Of a DNA stretch of 36,062 bases, positions 15,673-23,668 are shown piece after piece; the first letter of the stretch is position 1; each line of letters opens with the position of its first letter. A model generated the notes under the pieces. It did no database searches, was not told where the DNA came from, and was given only the letters and a program-made list of their open reading frames with translations. This DNA comes from CAINVV01 sp036508555. Its GTDB lineage: Bacteria > Bacteroidota > Bacteroidia > Bacteroidales > Prolixibacteraceae. The DNA lies in contig DATCHD010000068.1 of NCBI GenBank assembly GCA_036508555.1, positions 1-36,062 of the forward strand, read 5' to 3'. A program made the translations under genes and the position numbers.

Positions 15673-17217
15673 ATGTCATTAAAAAGAAACATTCTTGACC
15701 TTCGGAGAAGGAAGAAAGAGGCTCAGCAGGGTGGTGGTGAAGCTGCCATTGGCAAACAAGTAGCCATGGGTAAGAAAACTGCCCGCGAGAGGATCAAGGC
15801 GATCCTGGATGAGAATTCATTTCATGAGTACGATTTGTTCGTCGAGCATACCGGTAAGGATTTCGATATGGAGAAGAAGGTTCTTCATGGCGACGGCGTC
15901 ATTATTGGCACCGGAACGATGTACAACCAGCCAGTATGCATTTATGCCCAGGACTTCACGGTAGCCGGCGGTTCGCTAGGGTTGATGCATGCCCGTAAAA
16001 TCACTAAGATCATGGACCATGCCCTCAAGATGCGGGTTCCGATCATCGGTATCAACGACTCAGGTGGTGCACGTATTCAGGAAGGTGTTAATTCCCTCGC
16101 GGGATACGGTGAAATATTCTACCGGAATACTGCGGCCTCAGGTGTTATTCCGCAATTATCCGTCATCCTCGGCCCATGTGCCGGGGGAGCCGTTTACTCT
16201 CCGGCTCTGACCGACTTTGTTTTCGTTGTCGAAAATATTTCGAAGATGTTTATCACTGGACCAGGTGTTATTAAAACGGTGCTCGGTGAAGAAATTTCCA
16301 TGGAAGAACTTGGCGGTGCGCTGGTTCACAGTGAGATAACCGGTAATGCCCATTTCTATGCTTTGAGTGAGGACGAATGTTTCGAGCAGATCAAAAAACT
16401 GATCTCTTTTATTCCCTGGAACAATACCCAAAAGGCCCTTCGTTTTCCTACCCAGGCGCCTTCCTTCCCAGTTAGCATCGAGGACATCGTACCAAGTGAC
16501 TCGCATTACCCGTATGATATCCGAGATATCATCAAGGCAGTCTCAGATAGCTCTGATTTCTTTGAGATTATGGAGCTTTTTGCACGGAACATTGTCATCG
16601 GATTTGGTCGCATCTCCGGTAATACTGTAGGTTTCGTGGCTAACCAACCGATGTATCTGGCAGGAGTTCTCGACTGTGACTCTTCCGACAAGGCCGCCCG
16701 TTTTATCCGCTATTGCGATGCATTTAATATTCCAATTGTCACCTTGGAAGATATGCCAGGCTACCTGCCAGGAGTCGACCAGGAGCATGCCGGGGTAATC
16801 CGTCATGGTGCCAAACTGCTTTATGCCTATAGTGAAGCGACTGTTCCGAAGATCACCGTTATCATTCGAAAAGCCTACGGGGGTGGGTATATCGCGATGA
16901 ACTCACGTCACCTCGGTGCCGATTTTGTTTATGCCTGGCCTACCGCCGAAATTGCCGTCATGGGTCCTGAAGGTGCCGCGAACATTGTTTTCCGCAAGGA
17001 GATTGACGAGGCAGAAAATCCGGCAGAAATGCGCAAGCAAAAGATTCAGGAGTACAAAGATAAATTTGCCAATCCTTTCGTCGCAGCCTCTAAGGGTTAC
17101 ATTGACGAGGTAATTGAGCCACTTGAAACGCGTGCCCGACTGATCCATTCGCTCGAAATTTCCGAGCACAAAGTAGACAGAAGGCCAACGAAAAAGCACG
17201 GTATTCCACCGTTCTAA
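15673..17217 (+). CDS. Acyl-CoA carboxylase carboxyltransferase (propionyl-/methylmalonyl-CoA type) subunit
   Basis: A carboxyltransferase of 514 residues with the PccB/MmdA architecture: an N-terminal half with 'IIGINDSGGARIQEGVNSLAGY' and 'GPCAGGAVYSPALTDFV', and a C-terminal half with 'TLEDMPGYLPGVDQEHAGVIRHGAKLLYAY' and 'VIIRKAYGGGYIAMNSR'. The C-terminus 'KKHGIPPF' is typical for propionyl-CoA carboxylase beta subunits and methylmalonyl-CoA decarboxylase alpha subunits. It transfers CO2 between biotin and propionyl-CoA. The biotin carrier gene follows 12 bases later. No biotin carboxylase and no sodium-pump membrane subunit is nearby, so the sequence does not decide between carboxylase and decarboxylase. 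Confidence 0.92.
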   Translation: MSLKRNILDLRRRKKEAQQGGGEAAIGKQVAMGKKTARERIKAILDENSFHEYDLFVEHTGKDFDMEKKVLHGDGVIIGTGTMYNQPVCIYAQDFTVAGGSLGLMHARKITKIMDHALKMRVPIIGINDSGGARIQEGVNSLAGYGEIFYRNTAASGVIPQLSVILGPCAGGAVYSPALTDFVFVVENISKMFITGPGVIKTVLGEEISMEELGGALVHSEITGNAHFYALSEDECFEQIKKLISFIPWNNTQKALRFPTQAPSFPVSIEDIVPSDSHYPYDIRDIIKAVSDSSDFFEIMELFARNIVIGFGRISGNTVGFVANQPMYLAGVLDCDSSDKAARFIRYCDAFNIPIVTLEDMPGYLPGVDQEHAGVIRHGAKLLYAYSEATVPKITVIIRKAYGGGYIAMNSRHLGADFVYAWPTAEIAVMGPEGAANIVFRKEIDEAENPAEMRKQKIQEYKDKFANPFVAASKGYIDEVIEPLETRARLIHSLEISEHKVDRRPTKKHGIPPF

Positions 17218-17229
17218 TTACAGACAATC

Positions 17230-17562
17230 ATGGAAGAAAATAAGCCAAAATATGAGGTATTCGTTGTCAATACAGCGCAATACTATACCCTGCTTACCAA
17301 GAAGCACTTAATGCGCAAGAAATGGCAGCCCATCGATCCCAACGAGGTGCGATCATTAATCCCCGGAACAATTCTGGAAGTCTATGTGAAAGCCGGACAG
17401 GAAGTTGCCGCGGGCGACAAGCTGATCAAATACGAAGCCATGAAGATGCAGACCATCATCGAGATGCCCTTTACCGGAGTGATCAAAGAAGTGATGGTGT
17501 CTGAAGGCGACAAGGTCAGAAAAGATCAGGTAATGATACTCCTGGAAGAAGAAATTATTTAA
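17230..17562 (+). CDS. Biotin/lipoyl carrier protein (biotin carboxyl carrier)
   Basis: A 110-residue carrier. The C-terminal 70 residues form a biotinyl domain with 'SLIPGTILEVYVKAGQEVAAGDKLIKYEAMKMQTIIEMPFTGVIKEV'. K72 in 'EAMKMQT' is the expected biotin site. The first ~38 residues ('KYEVFVVNTAQYYTLLTKKHL') replace the Ala/Pro-rich linker often seen in such proteins and may dock on the carboxyltransferase. The gene is 12 bases after the carboxyltransferase gene and surely works with it. Its TAA overlaps the stop of the convergent glycosyltransferase gene by sharing the palindrome TTAA (17559-17562). Confidence 0.92.
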   Translation: MEENKPKYEVFVVNTAQYYTLLTKKHLMRKKWQPIDPNEVRSLIPGTILEVYVKAGQEVAAGDKLIKYEAMKMQTIIEMPFTGVIKEVMVSEGDKVRKDQVMILLEEEII

Positions 17563-18827
17563 ATTTTTTTATCCAGATCCCGGTAAATCTCGAGTAATTC
17601 CCTGGCATTGCAGTTGCCGTTTTCCTGTATGCCAAGTCGCTCCAGTAACCTTGAAGCCTCCACTACCAGCTTTCCTTTTCCCCCTTCACCAGCTTCACAA
17701 AGATTAAGATACTGTATGATCCGGAAGGCATTGACCTCATGATAAAATCTTTTCACGAAATTTCTTTTGTCGGCGCAGTTGTTTCTTAATTCAATGAGTC
17801 GCTCCTTCATTTCTATCTGCACCAGATAATCGTACAGCTTCCTGTCAAATTGCAGGAAACGTTCTTCCCAAAAGGTGGGATCAGTATCGAAAAAATATCC
17901 CGGATCTGCAAACAGGGGGCGCAAAGTTTCGAATATCCTTAAAGAATAAGCGGTGTCAAGTTCCCGATCCCCTTCTTCCCATTTCTTCAAGGCGGCCCCG
18001 GTGCCGAATGGAACCCGGTGCGATATCCTGGCAGCAGGAAAAACCGTGGCTTCTATGATGTGGCCATAATTGCCGAGCAAGACGATCTTATGGAGGAAAT
18101 GGAAGTCTTCACCGGCCTGACGCCTGTTCATACCGCCTTGCTTTACATAGGACGTAGCCCTGACAGCAAAACTGGATCCCACGGTATGGATGGCATGGGC
18201 GTACCCGCACCATTGGATGGCATTTCGAAGGTAACGGAGGTACAGTTCGTAGAGAATGATCCCTTCGCGAAGTGAGTCACATAAGGCCGGATCATCGACG
18301 GGATGGCAAAAGTTAAGGTTGACAAAGTTGTAAGTAGGATTCCTGCGGAAAACAGATTCCAGCTCGGTGAAGTAATTGGCAGATACCGTGCTGTCTGCAT
18401 CAAAGGCAGCGAGTATTCCTTCCTCTTTTTCAGAACAATCCAGTATCCTGACCGCCTCATCCATGGCAATTTTTCTGGCCCATCCTACGCCGGCCCATTT
18501 GGAAGGCAGTGAAGGAGCCTGCAGTAACCTGAGCTGAAAAAAGGGTCTGGGAGAATTCTGCCACCAATCAAGAACTTCTCTGATTGTGCACTGATTCTGA
18601 TCCAGAACTTCCGGTGAGGCTTTGTCGGAAGAGTTAACTACTACGATTACAGTGACCCCAGAAGAAGGTGGGGTGCATTGCGTCAGCGAGTTAAGTGCAA
18701 AAAGGAGACCGGGCTCATCATAACATGGGATGGTCACGAACAAGGTACTTCCCTGATCCGTCTCAGAAAGATGTTCAATTATACCGGGGGGGCGCTGCCT
18801 CTCCAGGTAGGCACTGAATCTTGACAT
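17559..18827 (-). CDS. Family 2 glycosyltransferase
   Basis: A soluble GT-A type glycosyltransferase of 422 residues. Residues about 28-275 form the catalytic domain: 'TLFVTIPCYDEPGLLFALNSL', 'VIVVVNSSDKASPEVL', the metal-binding 'ILAAFDADSTVSANYF' and the acceptor-side 'GGMNRRQAGEDFHFLHKI'. The C-terminal ~140 residues are helical with no recognised domain. No membrane helix or signal is seen. It is a single gene, convergent with the biotin carrier gene, and the Skp-like gene lies 68 bases upstream on the same strand. Donor and acceptor are unknown; a role in surface glycan synthesis is only inferred. Confidence 0.82.
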   Translation of the reverse strand: MSRFSAYLERQRPPGIIEHLSETDQGSTLFVTIPCYDEPGLLFALNSLTQCTPPSSGVTVIVVVNSSDKASPEVLDQNQCTIREVLDWWQNSPRPFFQLRLLQAPSLPSKWAGVGWARKIAMDEAVRILDCSEKEEGILAAFDADSTVSANYFTELESVFRRNPTYNFVNLNFCHPVDDPALCDSLREGIILYELYLRYLRNAIQWCGYAHAIHTVGSSFAVRATSYVKQGGMNRRQAGEDFHFLHKIVLLGNYGHIIEATVFPAARISHRVPFGTGAALKKWEEGDRELDTAYSLRIFETLRPLFADPGYFFDTDPTFWEERFLQFDRKLYDYLVQIEMKERLIELRNNCADKRNFVKRFYHEVNAFRIIQYLNLCEAGEGGKGKLVVEASRLLERLGIQENGNCNARELLEIYRDLDKKI

Positions 18828-18894
18828 TAGCAGCAGATTGTCTCAGAATACCTTACGGTTTGCACAATTACCTCAACCCTTGACTGATTTGTTG

Positions 18895-19476
18895 TCAGGG
18901 TTTATATCTTTTATTCAAACCCACAGATACATACTTGGTAATATTGTACTTCGGCGTCCCTTCCAGCATACTTGAACTGTTGAGGATAATATCATATTTT
19001 TTGTCGGCATTGTAACTTTTCAGAAACGAAGAGATACTGTCGATAATCTGCTGGTTGATCTGACCCTGCATTTCATTGAGTTTTTGTGTAAGCTCAGCAT
19101 CAAGCCGCTCAACTTCCTGTTGCTGCCCCAATAAGCGTTCCTGCTCCAGTTTAGCCCGCTCGTCGGTCAAAAATCCGCCTCTCTGTACCTTTTCCTGAAA
19201 AGTAGCTGCCTCCTTTTCAAATTTTATCCTCTTAAGACTGTACTCTTTCTTAAATGATTCCTGGTTTGACTGTAGATTCGCTGTAAGTTTCTTCGCCAGT
19301 TCATAAGTAAAAAGCACCGAATCCATCTTGACATACGCAATGGACAAAGGTTTGCTTGTTCCTTCGCTAGCCTGCCCCTTATCAGTGATAATGCTCTTGT
19401 TACCTGTAAAATGAAGCAAGTAAAGTACCCCAATTGCTATTCCCAAAATAACCGAAACAATCGTAGAATTCTTCAT
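18895..19476 (-). CDS. OmpH/Skp-family periplasmic chaperone-like protein
   Basis: A 193-residue protein with an N-terminal membrane or signal segment (residues about 4-22, 'STIVSVILGIAIGVLYLLHF') and then the OmpH/Skp start 'IAYVKMDSVLFTYELAKKL'. A long charged coiled coil follows (about 65-150, rich in E/K/Q), then 'KKYDIILNSSSMLEGTPKYNITKYVSVGLNKRY', the usual C-terminal strand of the family. Skp-type proteins hold unfolded outer membrane proteins in the periplasm. The retained hydrophobic segment without a clear cleavage site suggests membrane anchoring. A perfect -7 box lies about 40 bases upstream. Confidence 0.88.
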   Translation of the reverse strand: MKNSTIVSVILGIAIGVLYLLHFTGNKSIITDKGQASEGTSKPLSIAYVKMDSVLFTYELAKKLTANLQSNQESFKKEYSLKRIKFEKEAATFQEKVQRGGFLTDERAKLEQERLLGQQQEVERLDAELTQKLNEMQGQINQQIIDSISSFLKSYNADKKYDIILNSSSMLEGTPKYNITKYVSVGLNKRYKP

Positions 19477-19515
19477 ATTAAAAAAGTGATGTTCTATTTA
19501 TCAGATATAAGTTGA

Positions 19516-19523
19516 CAAATATA
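19516..19523 (-). promoter_or_regulatory. -7 box for the Skp-like gene
   Basis: On the minus strand this reads TATATTTG, a full TAnnTTTG match, giving a leader of about 33 bases. The remainder of the 178-base divergent gap (19477-19654) is AT-rich. It holds a small hairpin TTATCC / GGATAA (19626-19645) just before the ribosome-binding site of the proline dehydrogenase gene. Confidence 0.45.
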
Positions 19524-19654
19524 ACTGAAATGTTGATTGCGTGATATTAACCGTCCATTTTTCCCTTTCTATATTTTTCGCGAGTTGATAAACATCATAG
19601 ATTGTCGTTTCTCTCCTTGTTACTTTTATCCTTCAAAAGGGATAAACCAAAAGG

Positions 19655-20566
19655 ATGATTAATCAACTAATAGCAGGCATTCTCCCGTATATGCCAAAAC
19701 GGCTGGTCTGGGTATTTTCCAGGAAATATATTTCAGGAGAAAATCTGTCTGATGCCATGCGAGAATCTGTCAAGTTAAATTTGGATGGATGTTCGGTAAC
19801 ACTGGATATTTTGGGTGAATATGTTTCTCAACTATCAGATGCTGAGCAGTATAAAAATCAATACATCGATGTAATCGGACAATTTACCTCCAGGATGATC
19901 CATGGAAATTTCTCTGTAAAACCTTCCATGCTGGGTCTTTTCCTGAACAAAGAAACCTGCTATCAGAATTTTCGGGAGATCCTTATGGCAGCTGATCGGG
20001 CAGATAGTTTCATCCGCATCGATATGGAGGATTCCACCTGTACAGACGATGAAATACAACTCTACCGCCGGTTGAAGGAGGAATTTCCAATCCGCGTCGG
20101 GCTCGTCATTCAGGCATATTTGAAGCGTACACTCAACGATATCAAGTCATTGATGGATGTTCATACTGCTGCTTCACCGCTCAGTTTCCGTCTTTGCAAA
20201 GGCATCTATGTTGAGGATCAATCGATCGCTTTCAAAGGGCATCAGGAGATTCGCGATCACTACCTGGAGGATCTTGAATTTATGTTGAAGAACGATATTA
20301 ATGTTGGTATCGCCACCCATGACTCTTACCTCGTTGAACAATGCATGAAACTCATCGAAAGGCTCAATATTCCTAAAAACAAGTTTGAATTCCAGATGTT
20401 GTTTGGGGTGACTTCCAACCTGCGTCGTTCAATTGTGGAGAAAGGATATCCAATGAAAGTGTATGTGCCCTTCGGAAAACAATGGTTCAATTACTCAACC
20501 AGAAGGTTGAAAGAGAACCCAAATATGGTCTGGCATATCATCAAGGCCTTGTTTGTCAGGGCCTGA
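19655..20566 (+). CDS. Proline dehydrogenase
   Basis: An FAD-dependent monofunctional proline dehydrogenase (303 residues, close to the short Thermus-type enzymes). It oxidises proline to pyrroline-5-carboxylate at the membrane. Barrel landmarks are 'SVKPSMLGLF', 'FIRIDMEDSTCTDDEIQLYRRL', 'VGLVIQAYLKRTLNDI', 'FRLCKGIYVED', 'VGIATHDSYLVEQCMKLI', 'FEFQMLFGV' and 'KVYVPFGKQWFNYSTRRLKENP'. The last of these is the flavin/substrate end of the family. The ATG follows an AAAAGG ribosome-binding site. The partner P5C dehydrogenase gene is on the same strand, but about 7.7 kb away behind glycan genes. The next gene converges, 2 bases after the stop. Confidence 0.93.
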   Translation: MINQLIAGILPYMPKRLVWVFSRKYISGENLSDAMRESVKLNLDGCSVTLDILGEYVSQLSDAEQYKNQYIDVIGQFTSRMIHGNFSVKPSMLGLFLNKETCYQNFREILMAADRADSFIRIDMEDSTCTDDEIQLYRRLKEEFPIRVGLVIQAYLKRTLNDIKSLMDVHTAASPLSFRLCKGIYVEDQSIAFKGHQEIRDHYLEDLEFMLKNDINVGIATHDSYLVEQCMKLIERLNIPKNKFEFQMLFGVTSNLRRSIVEKGYPMKVYVPFGKQWFNYSTRRLKENPNMVWHIIKALFVRA

Positions 20567-20568
20567 AG

Positions 20569-21309
20569 CTAACTGAAGATCTTAAACTTCGCTATACCCC
20601 ATTTCTGCAGACGGTATTTCAGTGAGACAAACAGCACTCCGATTCCATAAATTGTACTCCTTCTGAAATTGATGGAAGAGGCTTCTTCGAAATACTTGGT
20701 CGGACAGGTAATCTCGGCAATTTCGAATCCTGCATAAAATATTTGGGCAATCATTTCATTGTCGAAAATGAAGTCGTCAGAGTTGATCCTGTAATTTATT
20801 TTTCTCAGCACATTTCCAGAGAAGGCGCGGTAGCCGGTATGGTATTCTGAGAGCTTCTGCCCCATTACGATATTCTGGAACAAGGTTAGAAGCCTGTTGG
20901 CTATGTATTTATAGACAGGCATGCCCTCCCGTATCGCCCCCTTACCCAGAATCCTGGATCCCAGCACCACCTCATAGACCCCATTGGCGATCAGATAAGA
21001 CATGGAGTGGATTAAAAGTGGAGTGTACTGATAATCAGGGTGCAGCATGACTACAATATCTGATTCCAGTTCGAGCGCCTTGTCATAGCAACTCTTTTGG
21101 TTCCCGCCATAACCCTTGTTTTCAGAGTGGGTGACAAGGTGTTTGATGCCCAGTTTCCTGGCTACTTCAACGGTATTATCCCTGCTCAGGTCGTCGACAA
21201 GGATAACGTTGTCAACGATGTCAAAAGGGATTTCCCGGTAGGTTTGTTCCAGCGTTTTTTCGGCATTATAGGCTGGCAGGACAACGGTGATAATCTTCTT
21301 GTTAATCAT
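20569..21309 (-). CDS. Polyprenyl-phosphate glycosyltransferase, DPM1-like family 2
   Basis: A 246-residue GT2 enzyme of the dolichol-phosphate-mannose synthase type: 'ITVVLPAYNAEKTLEQTYREIP', 'VDNVILVDDLSRDNTVEVARKLG', 'HSENKGYGGNQKSCYDKALELESDIVVMLHPDYQY' and 'LSEYHTGYRAFSGNVL'. Such enzymes move a sugar from a nucleotide donor to polyprenyl phosphate at the inner face of the membrane. There is no C-terminal membrane domain, so it acts as a peripheral protein. It overlaps the GT39-like gene upstream by 8 bases. This supports a two-step pathway, with the lipid-linked sugar made here being the donor for that enzyme. The sugar is unknown. Confidence 0.88.
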   Translation of the reverse strand: MINKKIITVVLPAYNAEKTLEQTYREIPFDIVDNVILVDDLSRDNTVEVARKLGIKHLVTHSENKGYGGNQKSCYDKALELESDIVVMLHPDYQYTPLLIHSMSYLIANGVYEVVLGSRILGKGAIREGMPVYKYIANRLLTLFQNIVMGQKLSEYHTGYRAFSGNVLRKINYRINSDDFIFDNEMIAQIFYAGFEIAEITCPTKYFEEASSINFRRSTIYGIGVLFVSLKYRLQKWGIAKFKIFS

Positions 21310-22978
21310 TTTTGATCGCTTTGCGCTTTAGAAATACGAAACCATTTTTCTCATACAGAACTTCCAGGGATGGATGTTTTTTCAAATTGGACTCCAGGTC
21401 GCTGACTTTGACAACAAAATAGGCATCCTTGTCAATGTTTCCAGATAGAAGCCATTGATAATCATATGCTTTTGGATTGAGCGGTGGTTGCCTTTGCCCA
21501 TAAAAGAGAGGAGCATAGCTGAAATAATCGAGCGGATAGACATATTCATTTTTTCCTGCATGATCCTTATAGAATTCAATGGCTGCCCGCTGGCTATAAC
21601 CTTCAATCCGGGGAGTTACCATTAGCGTCAGGAGGATTACGCAGAGCAAGGAGCTGATTAACAGAATCCTGTTCGCCAGGAAAGTTTTCCTGGCAGCATT
21701 TATTCCGAAGAATATCAACCCGGCTAGCAAAATAATACCACCGGAGGCTTCCATGCCTGACCAGTGAACTACAGCCTTCATATTCCCGGCAGCAAATTGG
21801 TCGTCAACCCATCCTTTGTCCAGAATGTACCTGATGTTCATAGCAAAGAAGGGCAAAGCAATCGCTACAAAGGCAATCAATCCGCCAATTATTAACTGTA
21901 GGGTGCTTATCCATTTTTTAGGCTGCCATGCGTCTTTTTCGACAGAATAAATATACAAGGCAGCCAGGAAGGTGATAGGAAAATAACAGAGGGATGAGTA
22001 ATGAACAATTTTTGTCTTGACGATCGTGAAGAGAATGAGCACGGTCCAGAAGAGAATCATCATCCATCGTTGGAACAAAACCTGCAACGGGTTAGCAGGC
22101 AGATGTTTAAGTATCAGCGGTAGCGCAAAAACAGAAGCCGGAAAGACCCCCATCAGGAGCACCACAAAATGATACAACAGGAAACCGCCATGACCGGCAT
22201 CCTTGGTAGTGAACAACCTGATCTGGTAAGTGATAAACTCCATGATGACCGTTCCATGCCCGCTCAGCCATTGGATGATAAACCAGAAACCGCCTACAAA
22301 ACAGAAGGTTACCAGATAGAAAATAACGTGCAGCGGCTTGATCTGCATCTTAAATCTGATCAGAAGCAGAAAGACGGTCAGGCAGAGACTGAAGATCAAA
22401 AAGGCAACCGGACCCTTTGTCAGAACTGCCAGTCCGATGAAACAGGCAGAGATGACCAGGAGTTTAAGTTGTTTTAGTTTTTCTGCCTTTTGTGAAAGTT
22501 CATGGATATAATATACAAAAAACGCTACTCCGTTGAATATAAATAAGTTAAACCACGGATCAATGATTCCGGATTTGAAATACAGGAAGGGAAGGATGGA
22601 TGAACAATACAGGAGTACCCAGGTAAGGCCGAATCTTGAGTCGAATAATTTTTTGCCATGGTTGTAGAGGCTGAGCACGGTAGCAATCCCGCAAATTGCA
22701 TTGGGGAAACGTGCAGCGAATTCATTGATTCCGAATAATTTCATGGAGAGCACCTGAAACCAGATGAACAGGGGCGGCTTCTCCCAGAATGGCTTGAAAT
22801 CTATTTGAACAGTAAGAAAGTCGCGGGTGACAAGCATTTCCCTGGCAGATTCGGCGAAATTAATCTCATCCCAGTCGAATAAATGCATTCTTCCTGTAAA
22901 CGGAATGAACAGGACAGAGGCAAATGCTACGAGGATCAGTTGGACTAGCCACTCTTTTTCAAGTATCTTTTTCAGCAT
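21302..22978 (-). CDS. GT39/ArnT-like membrane glycosyltransferase
   Basis: A polytopic membrane protein of 558 residues with about 11-12 hydrophobic helices. The N-terminus carries the family signature: after the first helix, 'GRMHLFDWDEINFAESAREML' holds the acidic catalytic pair (D35, D37/E38), and 'FWEKPPLFIWFQVLSMKLFGINEFAARFPNAI' follows. This is the pattern of ArnT/PMT enzymes, which take a sugar from a polyprenyl phosphate and transfer it at the periplasmic face, for example to lipid A. The soluble C-terminal part (about 455-558) is periplasmic. It overlaps its neighbours on both sides (20 bases with the PAP2 gene, 8 with the DPM1-like gene), so all three are translationally linked. 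Confidence 0.9.
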   Translation of the reverse strand: MLKKILEKEWLVQLILVAFASVLFIPFTGRMHLFDWDEINFAESAREMLVTRDFLTVQIDFKPFWEKPPLFIWFQVLSMKLFGINEFAARFPNAICGIATVLSLYNHGKKLFDSRFGLTWVLLYCSSILPFLYFKSGIIDPWFNLFIFNGVAFFVYYIHELSQKAEKLKQLKLLVISACFIGLAVLTKGPVAFLIFSLCLTVFLLLIRFKMQIKPLHVIFYLVTFCFVGGFWFIIQWLSGHGTVIMEFITYQIRLFTTKDAGHGGFLLYHFVVLLMGVFPASVFALPLILKHLPANPLQVLFQRWMMILFWTVLILFTIVKTKIVHYSSLCYFPITFLAALYIYSVEKDAWQPKKWISTLQLIIGGLIAFVAIALPFFAMNIRYILDKGWVDDQFAAGNMKAVVHWSGMEASGGIILLAGLIFFGINAARKTFLANRILLISSLLCVILLTLMVTPRIEGYSQRAAIEFYKDHAGKNEYVYPLDYFSYAPLFYGQRQPPLNPKAYDYQWLLSGNIDKDAYFVVKVSDLESNLKKHPSLEVLYEKNGFVFLKRKAIKND

Positions 22979-23627
22979 TGGAAGCTCTTCTGGGAAATAT
23001 TGGATGATTTAATTTCATGAATGTTTTATTATGCTCAAACAGTGTCAGCAGAACCAGAGAGGTAAATGTTCCAATGACTGCACCCGCGATAACGTCAGGC
23101 AGAAAGTGCTGGCAAAGATAGATCCTGGAGAATCCAATCAAGACCGCGGTTACCAGTGCGGAAACATGAAGCCAGGTTTTATTGGTAAATGTAGCCAGAC
23201 AAAAAAACATTGCGAAGGCCGTTCCTGTATGACCGGAGGGAAAGCTTTGAATCTCACCCATTTTTACCCCTTCCACCAGGTGCAACACATAAGTGCCTTT
23301 AAGCAATGTGACTGGTCGGACAATATCAGGGAAGATATGAATCTTTAAATACTGAATGAACAACCCGGAAATGATGAATGTAAGCAAAAGGAGCAGACCT
23401 CTCTTTATGTTAAATACCATGAATATCAGGGATACAATAAACGCCGTGATTCCGTCACCAAGATTGGTGAAATACCGGAAGAAGAAATCCAATGGCGCAC
23501 TGTTATACGCGTTTACCCATAACTCTATCTCAACTTTATTAAAAAAGATCAATAAAACGGATAATATACCGACCAGTATAAGAAGTGGTATGGAAAATGC
23601 TTTCGTCCGCTGCAAAAATCCAATCAT
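22959..23627 (-). CDS. PAP2-family membrane phosphatase
   Basis: A six-helix membrane phosphatase of 222 residues with all three motifs of the acid phosphatase superfamily: K95 to 'RP' at 104-105, 'PSGH' with H133, and 'SRIYLCQHFLPD' with R168, H174 and D178. Family members remove phosphate from undecaprenyl diphosphate, phosphatidic acid or lipid A (LpxE/LpxF). It is the first gene of a tight operon with a GT39/ArnT-like transferase and a DPM1-like enzyme. This points to recycling of a polyprenyl carrier or to dephosphorylation of lipid A. The sequence alone does not decide between them. Confidence 0.92.
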   Translation of the reverse strand: MIGFLQRTKAFSIPLLILVGILSVLLIFFNKVEIELWVNAYNSAPLDFFFRYFTNLGDGITAFIVSLIFMVFNIKRGLLLLLTFIISGLFIQYLKIHIFPDIVRPVTLLKGTYVLHLVEGVKMGEIQSFPSGHTGTAFAMFFCLATFTNKTWLHVSALVTAVLIGFSRIYLCQHFLPDVIAGAVIGTFTSLVLLTLFEHNKTFMKLNHPIFPRRASNAEKDT

Positions 23628-23668
23628 GGATAGTTATTAATTTGATCCCGTAAAAATAGACAAAGAAT

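Noticed and set aside
17559..17562. Shared TTAA that supplies both convergent stop codons
   Set aside because: A chance result of the palindromic tetramer in convergent genes; no function is implied.
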